Below, piece after piece: positions 1 through 9,888 of a stretch of 64,000 nucleotides of DNA. Made by a program: the position numbers and the translations under genes. This DNA comes from Rhodocollybia butyracea (taxonomy: Eukaryota; Basidiomycota; Agaricomycetes; Agaricales; Omphalotaceae), in contig JADNRY010000032.1 of NCBI GenBank assembly GCA_015501585.1, positions 248,001-312,000 on the forward strand, in the 5' to 3' direction. The stretch's first letter is position 1. Every line of letters starts with the position of its first letter. The notes under the pieces are model-generated. The model made no database searches. It saw only the letters and a program-made list of their open reading frames with translations, and had not been told where the DNA came from.

Positions 1-28
1 CGTGAGATGTTAACTTCATAATACCCAG

Positions 29-525
29 CCGCTCTGGCCCATCCAGCCTTCCTAAACGAAGACCACTTCCGAAATATCAAGAGTGAGTTTCGATTGAACA
101 TCGATATCTTACAGTATACCAATGCTGTCTCCTAGAACCTCTCATGCTGTCGTGTGCAGGTGATTCTCTTCGAAATGAAACTTTCCCTCCTCCTCACCAT
201 CTTTTTAGAGGTCGATCACACATTCGGGCTCGAAAGTCGCCGAATTGCTGAAGATATCCTCGTCGCGCGCAAGACTCAGTATTTCTTCCAGGTATTCTCG
301 GGAGTCGAACACAGTTTCGCCTCTCGCGCCGATCCTTCGTCGCCTGATATCCGTGGGTGGAATTGCTATCTCATCTAATTATAAATGTCTGCCCGATTAC
401 TGAAATTCACCTGGGAATATCTAACAGGTTGGGCCAAAGAACAGTCCGCTCACGGGATTTCGTTGTGGTTCCATCGCTTTTTGGATGAGAAATTTGCTGC
501 GGAAGACAAGAAGACTAGGATGTAG
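29..525 (+). CDS. Dienelactone hydrolase family protein, 3' end (partial)
   Basis: This is the C-terminal part of an alpha/beta-hydrolase of the dienelactone hydrolase (carboxymethylenebutenolidase-like) family; the gene starts before the window. Four exons can be read: about 29-82, 135-159, 209-352 and 428-525, separated by introns of 52, 49 and 75 bases with GT and AG ends and consistent phases. The joined reading gives HPAF, then LMLSCAEVDHTF, which carries the family's acidic catalytic position (D in AEVDH), then FQVFSGVEHSFASR, which carries the catalytic histidine (VEHSF), and ends RWAKEQSAHGISLWFHRF before TAG at 523-525. The family hydrolyses dienelactones and related esters in the cytosol; the substrate here cannot be told. 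It converges on the next gene. The family call is firm, the function is not. Confidence 0.85.
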
Positions 526-630
526 TTGATTGGAGGTTACCTTATTCTTCAGGCTTCCTTCCTTCCTCTAGCCGAAGATGATGAATGTAGGTTCAGCGAA
601 AAGCCACAGTGAAAACGTCGTACTTGTAAC

Positions 631-643
631 TTTATTGAATAAA
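631..643. terminator. Palindromic poly(A) signal between convergent genes
   Basis: The sequence tttattgaataaa contains AATAAA on the plus strand and, read backwards, AATAAA on the minus strand. It lies between the plus-strand hydrolase gene (stop at 525) and the convergent minus-strand gene or exon ending at 658, so one site may serve both. This is inference from position and motif only. Confidence 0.4.
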
Positions 644-1059
644 TACTGTAACTTTTATCACCCACAAATACTATGGTATTGAGATTGTGCGTGGAGCAAC
701 TCGTCAGCTGGAAAATGGTCAGGGAGCTTGATATTCTCGAAGTATATCTTGGGCATGCGTTTCTTGGCCGAGCGAGTTTCAAGGCCTCGATAAACACCAT
801 ACTTAAAGGTATTAAACTCACGCTCCCTTTTTACTCCCTTGTTCACATGCGCCTTCAGATGGACTATTCCGCCGGGAAAGGGTAAAGGCCGGAGATTACT
901 ACATGCATGTACATCATCAAAATGATACCCACTGAAAAAGCCGGTAATTGTCTCGCCCAAGTATCCTCTTCCAGTGTTCAATTGGCGTAGTCACTAGTTA
1001 GTGTCTCTTAACCCTTCCCTTCACCCGCAGTTATCGACAGCGAGCTATCGTTGTGACTA

Positions 1060-3981
1060 CTACCGGCATTGGCTACATCTCGTGATATACTTTGTATAAA
1101 GGGCTATCCCCAGCGTACACTGTAGTTCATCCATTCGCAATAGAGCGCAATCCCAACATTCACTGAAAGATCTTTTGAATATCATAAACAAAATGTGCCG
1201 CAAATAAGCACTCACTTGCGATGAATCATATATACATGTTTTCGTAGAGATGTCGCTAGGATTATCATCGCATTGACGGGACCTTCGACGGGGCCACATC
1301 TCACAATGCATATGTTGTTCGGCTCCAGAAGATCGGATCTCTGCACTAGCTGCGCCGTCCGCGATGAATACTCTTCCATCCTCCTTTTCAGTGCATCTTT
1401 CCACTCTGGCTCGAATGTCTTCCTTGTGGTCTGGGGCCCAAGCCTAGTCCGAAGTTCCTCTGTGCTCGCTACGGAAGAAGAGATGTCGCATTTCTCTGAA
1501 GGCTCTACAAGCTTTATCACTTCAATCGCGGTTGGAGAGCAACACATCATGACCTGATGGTTCTGAGTGTGGTCGCAAGGATGGCCAATCCTTACTTTAG
1601 GTTTCCAAACGCTCTCCACAGTACGTCCAAGGCATTGAACTCTAAGGAGAGCCGCCACAACATCAGGTGTCCTGTCCTGGGGTAGAGACAAGAAAGGAAA
1701 TCCGTCACTTTCCAGATCGCTCAAAACAATTTCTATCCTATCATTAAAATCTTCTACATCGCTCGCCGCAATAACCGGAATCCTTTCTGAATGTTCGGTA
1801 TGTCGTAAAGGGAATCGACCAGGAAAGTCTGGTTTAAAGTCGGACATGACCACTGTCCTCCATTTTAGCAAATCCAACGAATGTTCGATAGCGAAATTAT
1901 CATCCGTATAGATGATTGCGAGGCCATCTGAACCAGCAAGCTGGTACATCCAATCTCCGATCGCACAGAGTACATATTCCATAGCATAGTCTGGATCCTG
2001 GCCCCCGGTGAGGTACTCCTCGCGATCTTCAATGAGCCGTACCGCAATGACCTTGCCTAGGGCATTCGACGGTAATGGGTCATGGTACGGGACGGTATTT
2101 TCTGAGTCGGTGATATGTAGCACCACAAGAAATCGAAGGAGACTGCTGGGGACAAGATTCGTTCCAATTTTGATATCTAATGAGTCCGCCACCTCCAAAA
2201 TGAGGGGGCCGACTCGAGGCAACTCGGAGAGTTCAGGCAACACTGGATAAGGCGACTCGATATGGGCAAGCACTTCCTCGTACCATTCTTCTGCGTGGGT
2301 CAAAGTGGGCTCCCAGGAATTTCGGAGGGCATTGCAATTTCTTTCGGCAAGCGCTCGGTCGGTCACTGTGAAGTAGTGAATGCGAAACCATTCGAGGTTG
2401 TTGAGCATCTGCTCATAGACATCCCGACATTGGCCACATACGCACTCGTCGCTGCGAAACTTGGATTCTGAAACTATCTCGAGATTCGCGGCGTCCCGTA
2501 GAAGGGGCAATGCCAGTATGTCCGCCGCATCTGGTACAAATCGTGCCGGATCTTGGAAAAAAAGCTGCATGTTAAACCAGGACTCGGGCTTGTAGATGCC
2601 ATCGAATTCAGGGAACCCATTTTCGTCCTTTCGATTATTGATAACTGCGTCGGTGAAGATTACAGTCAGTCCGCGTTCTTCAGCGGACCACTCCTCAATA
2701 TGCCAAGGAGGTCCGACGGTAAGGCCGGTGACATTGGACCATACCACTCCACTGTTATCAAACCAGAGAGCTACGGCATGCTGAAGGATAAAACGTTCCA
2801 TGTTCAAGCATATATCATCATTCAGTCGCTGGCGAAGCCACCTCGCCACACCATGAACATCTTGGATATCACTCGGGCTAGGAAAACGCTGCTTCTCGGG
2901 GGTCAATACGGCACTAAAGTTGTTCAATAGCAAAACACGCATGAAACCATCATGAGCCCATTCGTGAACATCATAAACCTCGCAAAATCTTAAATGGATC
3001 CATTCGTCCAAAGGGAGCGAATGTGCTTGGTATGGAGGAAGGTTTGGGTACACTGCTTTTGGAGGGTCGGCGTTCCAAAAAAGCGTTGAATCTATTTCAT
3101 CCTTGGAATGCACTTTTTTACCCAAGCCGAAGTTGCAAGTAGCCCAATGGATAAGTAAAAGGGTAAGCTTTGTTTGCGGGATGATGATTTTGTTGGGCAA
3201 AGGCCTGAGTAAAACAACGGGATTCCGTTTAATATCCAGCTCATACCGCTGGTCCTCAGACAGCTCGTAGCCCCAAAGCTCGGAGCGTGGAATAGACTCG
3301 TCTTCATCCTTGGCGCGATAATCACGGCCGAGGAAAGGATTTCGATCTGTATCGCCCGAGCTATGATGAGTGAACGGTACAAACCAACGCGAGAGAAAGA
3401 CCGACCGGGAGGGAGGGGTAGCTTTGTTTTAATCATTCGCCGTAGATCAATTAACACCTGCTTCATAGAATCAAGGTGAAGAAGCTCATCCGCAAACGTG
3501 TTCGTGGGTTCGGTATTCGGCTCTACGGCTTGGAGGCCATCGCTGACAGCAGCGGAGAGCATCCGGCCAATCTGGTCTTCTGCGAGTCGATTACCAAGAA
3601 TCCAAAGCAAAAGCATCATGATCCTAGCCCGTGAGCCCGCATTCCCGAGTAATGCAGTCTTTTTGAAGTGCCGATGTTGACCTGGCGAGAAACAACATCA
3701 GATCTATCTTGAAGATCAACTGAGGGAGAGTTCGCACCTAATTTTTGAAAAATACCAAAGCTCCACCGGGTTCCTAGCTCTGTGTACCAATCCATGTCGC
3801 CCATAGAGCCAGTGGGTGGATGCATATGCTCTAGTGCTGGATGCAGTGCAAGCGCTTTGTACACCAAAAGTTCAGCGTTGTTGAGTTTTTCCTTGGCTGC
3901 TTTTCTTTCATCCTTGATAACAAGGATAGTTTCCCGAATATCACCTATAACTCGACTTACATCGATGGACACAGTAGCCAT
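1060..3981 (-). CDS. Unidentified conserved-looking protein, about 917 residues, four exons
   Basis: I do not recognise the family. Four exons read in frame: 3981-3738, 3681-3406, 3346-1216 and 1162-1060, with introns of 56, 59 and 53 bases and matching phases (81 codons+1, 173+1, 883+2). The protein starts MATVSIDVSRVIGDIRE, has a short charged coiled-coil-like stretch (residues about 18-45), a hydrophobic MMLLLWILGNRLAEDQ segment near residue 105, and a long mixed globular region with a CVCGQC cysteine pair. No signal peptide. A further open stretch on the same strand (981-658) could be an extra last exon joined by a 96-base intron from 1064; it ends just before the palindromic AATAAA. The gene shares a short two-way promoter with the broken TRS33 copy at 4170. 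A stub of its first exon recurs at 7573-7628. Confidence 0.7.
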
Positions 3982-4169
3982 AGTTCCAAGCTGCAGAGAG
4001 TAACGGTGGTGTGTCAGCAGAGAATCAATGAGCTAGATTCAATGTGGTCTAATGGGTCAATTGGATCATTGAATTCTTCAAGTTGTAACTCGTTGCGGAC
4101 AGGCTGCAGGACATGTTGTTATTGTAACTTTATTTAAGCGCTCATCACGCGTTTCTTTCTTCTCAATCC
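3982..4169. promoter_or_regulatory. Two-way promoter between divergent genes
   Basis: These 188 bases separate the start of the unidentified minus-strand gene (3981) from the start of the TRS33 copy (4170). A diverged version of the same spacer lies at 7629-7765 in front of the intact TRS33 gene and behind a stub of the minus-strand gene, so both copies still sit between the same two start codons. Position and conservation are seen directly; promoter function is inferred. Confidence 0.5.
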
Positions 4170-5000
4170 ATGTCCGGCCGAAGTTCTCTCCAAATTCCCT
4201 CTTCTACCTCTTCTTCATCGATCCCGGCTCATCTGACACCCCTTGCTGCTCTTGCAGACCCTCAAATACGACATTTTGACAGTGCCATGATGGATTATTT
4301 CCTCATCGAGGTCGTCAATACTCTACGAGAATCATCCAAAGTTGCTCTGAATAGAGAACGAAAGCGAGAAAAAGAGAGGGTGGAAGCTGGTCTAATTCTG
4401 CCTCCAGCGCTTCCAATGAAGGACAACAAGGATGGCACTATTTCTGCGAGATTCGATGGGTAGCTTGGCATCTACAAAAGGCGGTAAAACTGCTGCCGTG
4501 GGACCGATGAAGAAGCTTTGAAGCTGCGACTAGAGGTCATTGGGATGCACGTAGGCAGTAAGGGTTAGCTGGATGCCTTAGCTCAATAAGCTGCTAACTA
4601 TTATCTAGATTATCCCGCGACCGTGCTCTATTTACATGCAAGGATATTTGGGTAACGTGCTGGGATAAGCAGGTGGATAATCTTAGGACAAATCATCGGG
4701 TAGGTTTTTGTGGGGCGTCACGGTTTGGGATAATCGAACCTAAGCTCCCGCTTGTTTAGGGCGTTTACGTTCTCCAAGATAATTTTTTCAAAACGATATC
4801 TCGTCTATCGTCCTGGCAGAACAGACCAGATGCTGTACGAAAAGGGAAAGTGGTACGCTGGGTGGGGGAGAGCTGATCAAGGCCATAGTTGACAACTTCA
4901 CCCCAATGTAAGGCTACCGGTTCCCTTATCTGTTTATACATTTTGAATTTTCTTTTTCTCGCAAGGCACATTCCAAGTCAAGTTGCTCAAAGGATCTTAG
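4170..5000 (+). pseudogene. Broken copy of TRAPP subunit TRS33/TRAPPC6
   Basis: This is a close copy of the intact gene at 7766-8733. The first exon matches from MSGRSSLQIP through DYFLIEVVNTLRESSKVALNRE, but a two-base loss near 4450 shifts the frame, so it stops at FDG (4461-4463). Further losses follow: bases missing in the acidic EEEEA stretch, most of the ETLDAIKFI part of exon 2, and nearly all of exon 4 (the MPAGIIKGAL region). The last bases still match the intact 3' end and stop. It cannot make a full TRAPP subunit. The minus-strand partner at this copy is the open one, the mirror image of the second copy. Confidence 0.9.
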
Positions 5001-6551
5001 GCTTTTCTGCGACATCTTCAGATTTGCCGTCTTACCGCCTGCGCGTCAATTCGTGACGAACTATACCCCACGAGGAGACTGGCCATAACCATTTCGTGGG
5101 CTCGATACAGCTGTGTACGGATATGTGTTGGAGACTAGTAAGTAGAGGCACCAAACGATATATTGGATTTGACCGAACAGGAAACGGACGTGGTATCGAG
5201 AATCGCCTACGGCTCGGTGATCCTCCCGTTGGTTAAATGACGATTTCACGAGCTAGTCCAACTCAATTCGAAGTTTTTCGCCTGTACAACCCCAGTCCCT
5301 CATCGGTAATCGATTAATCCCTCCAATATATACCTAAATCCCCTCAGCTTCTTAGCGTTTAGGCCTAGGCATGGAATCGTCGTACCTTGGCGGTTGTCCC
5401 ACATGACTCATACGCCGCCGTCGCCATTATTCTGTTCGCAGATCCTTGCCTCACTAAAGCTTCAGTTTGCGCTCACTCTCGTTTGTCTTGACAAGCCTTC
5501 AGCTTCAGATTCTCTCCATGAGTCTCTCTCAACCATGACAGTTCACTATTAATAATCTCGTGCTCGCCGAATATCTATTCATGGTAGATTCATAGTACTA
5601 TCAAATACTTATTCAGTTAGCTGTTCCCCTCACGGGTTAGTAGTCTACCAATAGACATGCCTGCTAGTTCACAATGCCGAGTGAACGCTAGATTCGTGGA
5701 AGTCCTTTTTGCGATAGTAGATGGGTAAGGGTGCACACAAATCAAAATCCAACTGCTACCTCCATCGCGCATCAGCTACATCATGCATGTTAGGATCTTA
5801 CTTTATCAGAGAACCATCGCTGAAGAAGTAAAATTTGGCAATAAGTAGGGAGCACGGGGAACCGTACCCAGTAGTGAATTCACAGATATTCGATGATAGA
5901 GCTGTACAGTTTGGTGGAGTTGGTAAACATGTTGAATGGAGTGGGGCATGAAGCACAGAAGCTGAACTTGAACAGGGGAGGGAGATTTGTGAAGTAAGGC
6001 CGACCGTTGACACTCTTCGCCCGCAAAGCCTAGAATTGAGAGAGAAAAAAAAAATAGAAACAGGATGAACCTTTAATGTCGGAAGAACACCAAAGAAGCG
6101 GTTGACAGCTATCAAGCTCTCAAGGTATCTGAAAATCCAAAAACTCTTTCACCACTTCTGCGGCCTACACCAAAGAAAAGAACCGGAAGTCGTTAGTAAA
6201 GATAAACGAAACAAGTACACGTATCAGATAACATACCCCTGCGGTGTAGACAACCATTCGGCAGGGCCTGAGGACTGAGTACTGAATTTCTGTGGTGGCA
6301 CCGAGACAGTTATCGTAACAGTTAGCGCTGATGCACCTCTTCCGCTTTAGCTTGTTCTCATTCAGTCTGCGGTCCAAGGGTTTTCGTGAGCTCGACTGCC
6401 TTTGTGCAAACTTATGGCCAAATCCGCGCTCTTGCTGCACAGCGGTATATCAACTGGGCACAGCCGGTACGAAAGACTACATAACGAGAATACCGAGACA
6501 GAAAGAGCGAGAAACGTGAAAAAAAGGGAGATTGGAGCTGATTGGAGGCGC
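5001..6551. other. No clear gene; tail of duplication and possible decayed exons
   Basis: Up to about 5132 the sequence still matches the region downstream of the intact TRS33 gene. It includes a minus-strand stretch ending NTYPYTAVSSPRNGY, which recurs at 8816-9070. From 5250 to 5800 I see nothing. Minus-strand open stretches at 5798-6115 and 6165-6440 can be joined through GT-AG sites into a short cysteine-containing peptide, but nothing identifies it and the reading stops early. Confidence 0.3.
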
Positions 6552-7227
6552 TTAGTACCAAGGATTTTGAAGGATTTTCCTTCCCTCCTCGGACTCCTCC
6601 AACCGTTCTATGTGACATTGCTCACACAAGTCCCACATCTTGTCTACACATTTCTCACACATCCCCTTCGGCGGCACCCAAGCCCAACCTTTTACCGGCG
6701 CGAACTCGTTCAGAAACTGTTGATATTCGTATTTCAAATCGTGCCCAAGTTTCACGGTCTCGCTAACTATTTCCGTGCCCGAGCCAGCAATAAATACACC
6801 AAAGATGGCGTTCTGATTGCTTGGATCGGGGATGACCACAAAGCCAAAGCATTTGTTGAGGGGACCACAAAGTTTGCCTCCCTCCATCTTGTAATGAAGC
6901 CTGGCCGAGGGCCCCGGGGCGGGGTGAATTTCTGGGCCCTCGTTAAGAAATTTTATGGTATCCCCAGTTTCTTTAAAGAATTGCCCAATGAACTTCTGGT
7001 ATTTGGGAGCGACTTTAACTGGGTTAGCGGCTGCATCGAGCGTTTGTAATGTATACTCGATGGGTCCGAGTGGTTGCTGGTTCTGGGATAGTCAATAAAC
7101 CCAAATTGATGCATCATGCATGTCTCACCAGCGTTGTATGTGGTATTATCAGCGTTGGCGCAGCACATGCAAGGGAAATGAGGAACGCAAGGGAGATAAA
7201 ACCCAACAAGTGGCGTGTAAAGAACAT
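6552..7227 (-). CDS. Small secreted protein, family copy A (intact)
   Basis: This is a two-exon gene of about 209 residues. Exon 1 (from ATG at 7227) encodes MFFTRHLLGFISLAFLISLA followed by CAAP, a typical signal peptide with a likely cut after the alanines. An intron starting GTGAGACATGCATGATG and ending CCCAG joins it in phase 0 to exon 2. The mature part contains YKMEGGKLCG, then CFGFVVIP, IFGVFIAG and FLNEFAPVKGW, the last block shared with the copies at 24563, 56201 and 21633. It differs from those by a C-terminal tail with CEKCVDKMWDLCEQC, which may form disulphides. No known domain is recognised. The protein is predicted to be secreted; its role is unknown. Like all family members here it is on the minus strand. 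Confidence 0.75.
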
Positions 7228-7565
7228 TGAGGAAATAATCAGATAATTTTGTGAGATGAGGCTGACGACAAAGCGGCACAAGACGAGTGAACTGAACCGG
7301 CAGCTGGGGAAATTCTCACTCTTTCGTTTGGTTTATAACCTCGACGCACTGGACGTATGCTTATATGATGAGTTGGTACAGAAGGATATATCATCCAATT
7401 TATGAAATACGATAAGTACGATCAAGCAAGGGCATGAAGGACACTGTTCGCATCATAATGCTTTTCGGAGCAGGATCTAGTCTAATCTAGTAGGATCTAG
7501 CAGGATGCCAGCTAGGAGATGCGCGTTGGAGGTAGTATCTGGTAGTAGTTGTGAAAAAGTTCAGC
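7228..7565 (-). promoter_or_regulatory. Conserved upstream region of secreted-protein copy A
   Basis: The stretch around 7285-7345 reads, on the minus strand, GGTTTATAAACC-like sequence followed by AAACGAAAGAGTG and CCAGCTGCCGGTTCAG. It matches the region about 100-150 bases in front of the other family copies (near 23870, 25515, 48990, 54890 and 57090). The TATA-like box is about 105-110 bases upstream of the start codon. Promoter function is inferred from conservation. No gene is seen from 7350 to 7565. Confidence 0.55.
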
Positions 7566-7572
7566 ACTGTTG

Positions 7573-7628
7573 ATAATTTCCCGAATATCACCTATAACCC
7601 GACTTACATCGATGGACACAGTAGCCAT
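7573..7628 (-). pseudogene. Stub of the first exon of the unidentified minus-strand gene
   Basis: From ATG at 7628 the minus strand reads MATVSIDVSRVIGDIRE, the same start as the gene at 3981, and then breaks off into unrelated sequence after about 18 codons. Only the promoter-proximal end was copied or kept. No complete gene follows. Confidence 0.8.
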
Positions 7629-7765
7629 AGTTCCAAGCTGCAGAGGGTAACAGCGATGCGTCAGCAGAGAATATGAGCTAAATTTATTCAATGTGGTTGG
7701 GGTTATTGAATTCTTCATGCAGGGCTATTGTAAGCGCCCATCACGCGTTTCTTTCTTCTCAATCC

Positions 7766-8733
7766 ATGTCCGGCCGAAGTTCTCTCCAAATTCCCTCTTC
7801 TACCTCTTCTTCATCGATCCCGGCTCATCTGACACCTCTTGCTGCTCTTACGGACCCTCCAATACGTCATGTTGACAGTGCCATGATGGATTATTTCCTC
7901 ATCGAGGTCGTCAATACACTACGAGAATCATCCAAAGTTGCTCTGAATAGAGAACGAGAGCGAGAAAAAGAGATGGTGGAAGCTGGTCTAATTCCGCCTC
8001 TAGCGCTGCCAGCGAAAGACAACAAGGACGGCACTATTTCTGCGAGAGATTCGACGGGTAGTTTGGCATCTACAAAAGGCGGTAAAACTGCTGCCGCAGG
8101 ACCCATAGATGAAGAAGAAGAAGCTTTAAAGCTGCGACTAGAGGCCATTGGGATGCACGTAGGCAGTAATTTCTCGGAAAGGTTAGCTGGATGATTACTT
8201 TAGTTCATAGGTTACTAATTATTATTATCTAGATTATGCCGCGACCGTGCTCTATTTACAGAAACGTTAGACGCGATCAAATTCATATGCAAAGATATTT
8301 GGGTGGCGTGCTGGGATAAGCAGGTGGATAATCTCAGGACAAATCATCGGGTAGGTTTTTGTGAGGTGTTTGAGATAATCGAACCTAAGCTCCCGCTTGT
8401 TTAGGGCGTTTACGTTCTCCAAGACAACTCTTTCAAAACGATATCTCGTCTATCGTCTTGGCAGGGAAGACCAGATGCTGTACGAAAAGCGAAAGTGGTA
8501 CGCTGTGTCAATTCTATACCTTGGTGGGAGAGCTGATCAAGGCCATAGTATGTATCCATGCCCGCCGGGATCATCAAGGGTGCACTTTCCCGCCTGGGCT
8601 ATAATGCCACAGTATCACCCGAGGTGACAACTTTACCCCAATGTAAGGCCACCGGTTCTCTTATCTGTTTATACATTTTGAATTTCCTTTCTCTCTAGGC
8701 ACATTTCAAGTCAAGTTGCCGAAAGGGTCTTAG
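7766..8733 (+). CDS. TRS33: TRAPP complex subunit TRS33/TRAPPC6 (intact)
   Basis: Trs33 is a core subunit of the TRAPP complexes, which tether vesicles and act as the exchange factor for Ypt1/Rab1 on Golgi membranes. Five exons read in frame: 7766-8181, 8233-8350, 8405-8497, 8549-8642 and 8699-8733, totalling 756 bases (251 residues). Introns are 51-56 bases. Recognisable family blocks are MMDYFLIEVVNTLRESS near residue 50, EEEEALKLRLEAIGMHVG near 115, CKDIWVACWDKQVDNLRTNH, then GVYVLQDN, SMPAGIIKGALSRLGY and a C-terminal CTFQVKLPKGS. The N-terminal serine-rich stretch of about 25 residues and the charged insert after the first helix are longer than in yeast. It is the only complete copy in the window, so it probably supplies the essential function. 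Confidence 0.93.
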
Positions 8734-8815
8734 GCTTTTCTGCGACATCTTCAGATTTGGTACAGACCACCTTCAACTCCAGATCTTACCGCCTGCGCGT
8801 CGATTCCGTGACAAA

Positions 8816-9527
8816 CTATACCCACTGTTCATAACCGTTTCGTGGACTCGATACAGCCGTGTACGGATATGTGTTGGAGTAGCAAGTAGGGAACGTTACA
8901 ACCACGCCAAGGAAAGTGTGTAATACGTCGGACATGGATAGACGCGTATCTGTGGTAATATACTCATATTTGCGAACATACATGATCCTTCTCGCCGCTT
9001 CTCTCGATGGATAAACGATTGACGAGTCTAGGTCAGTCGTCACTGTCTTCCTGTCTTTTACGCTTGGCAAACAAAATGGCGCCTTGTTGATCAGAAGGTA
9101 CGTGTATACTTCCGATGGTCCGACAAACTGTAGAGGTGAATCAAAAATGGATCGCGCACCTCCTATCTGGATCTGTGAGAACCACTTTAGAGTCCAAACA
9201 AAACTCGTACTTTGGCCGCGGTCTCTCCAGATTTTCGTGTCTGTTTAATGGTTTTGCAGGTTCTGATGGTGGAACGTGGTAGAACATGGTTCTTGAATCA
9301 AGACTTCGCATCGTGGCATCCCTCCTCTGCGATTCCGGCAAAGTTTCACAGTGGGCGCACCATGATTGCGAAATTGACACACACCTACTTGTCGCACCCG
9401 CAGTATTGTAATAATTATCGTTGGCCATCGCCCTAAAATTTCCTCCGAGACGCATTTCCTTTGATGTGGAATTCTGTCTCCCAAATTCCAACTCTAAAAC
9501 TTCTGGGAGTAGCCTATACCAGTACAC
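8816..9527 (-). other. Possible multi-exon minus-strand gene or remnant, unidentified
   Basis: Open stretches on the minus strand (9527-9141 and 9070-8816, with an overlapping frame reading SIFDSPLQFVGPSEVYTYLL near 9150-9090) look protein-like but I could not join them into one convincing reading. A third frame ends FAKRKRQEDSDD, which looks like a nuclear-protein tail. The 3' part ending NTYPYTAVSSPRNGY recurs at about 5061-5130 next to the dead TRS33 copy. It may be a real gene convergent with TRS33 or a decayed one. Family not recognised. Confidence 0.3.
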
Positions 9528-9888
9528 TGGTCACTCCTATCTGCATACGTCCATCGGGAGATTAAATTCTTCTCCTCCGGATCTTTCGGAGTAAGGCCAC
9601 GAGTGCTCTTCTGTTAACTACTTTACATGTATACTTCTCTTTCCGAATCTTTTCTAGACAACAAGTAGACAAGGTTGCCATGTTTCCGAAGCTTCCCGAA
9701 GTAGCTTGCATAATTCCCAGGATTGCCAATCTATCAGGCACATGTTCTTTATCATTCCCGACTTATAAGTAACCGTATAACAATGTACTTTTTAAGTTTT
9801 GTACTAACGGAAACGGTTCATCTCTCCCTTTTATATCGTTGAACACCCTTGGGTCTTCGAGCCTCTGTGCTCTCGGCATATCACATCG
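9528..9888. other. Upstream region of the OPT transporter
   Basis: No gene seen. The last 60 bases before the start codon at 9889 contain TTTTATATCG and pyrimidine runs (tctctccctt), which would suit a promoter and leader. Nothing else stands out. Confidence 0.3.

Larger units (their letters stand above)
7566..8880. repeat. Segmental duplication, second copy (first at 3930-5132)
   Basis: Both segments hold, in the same order, the start of the unidentified minus-strand gene, the two-way promoter, the TRS33 exons and introns, and the first bases of a downstream minus-strand exon (NTYPYTAVSSPRNGY). Introns as well as exons match, so the copy was made at DNA level. Here TRS33 is complete and the minus-strand gene is cut to a stub; in the first copy the reverse holds. 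Confidence 0.85.

Noticed and set aside
6402..7049. Plus-strand 215-codon open frame
   Set aside because: It lies antisense to the secreted-protein copy A, whose minus-strand reading has a signal peptide, an intron and paralogues.
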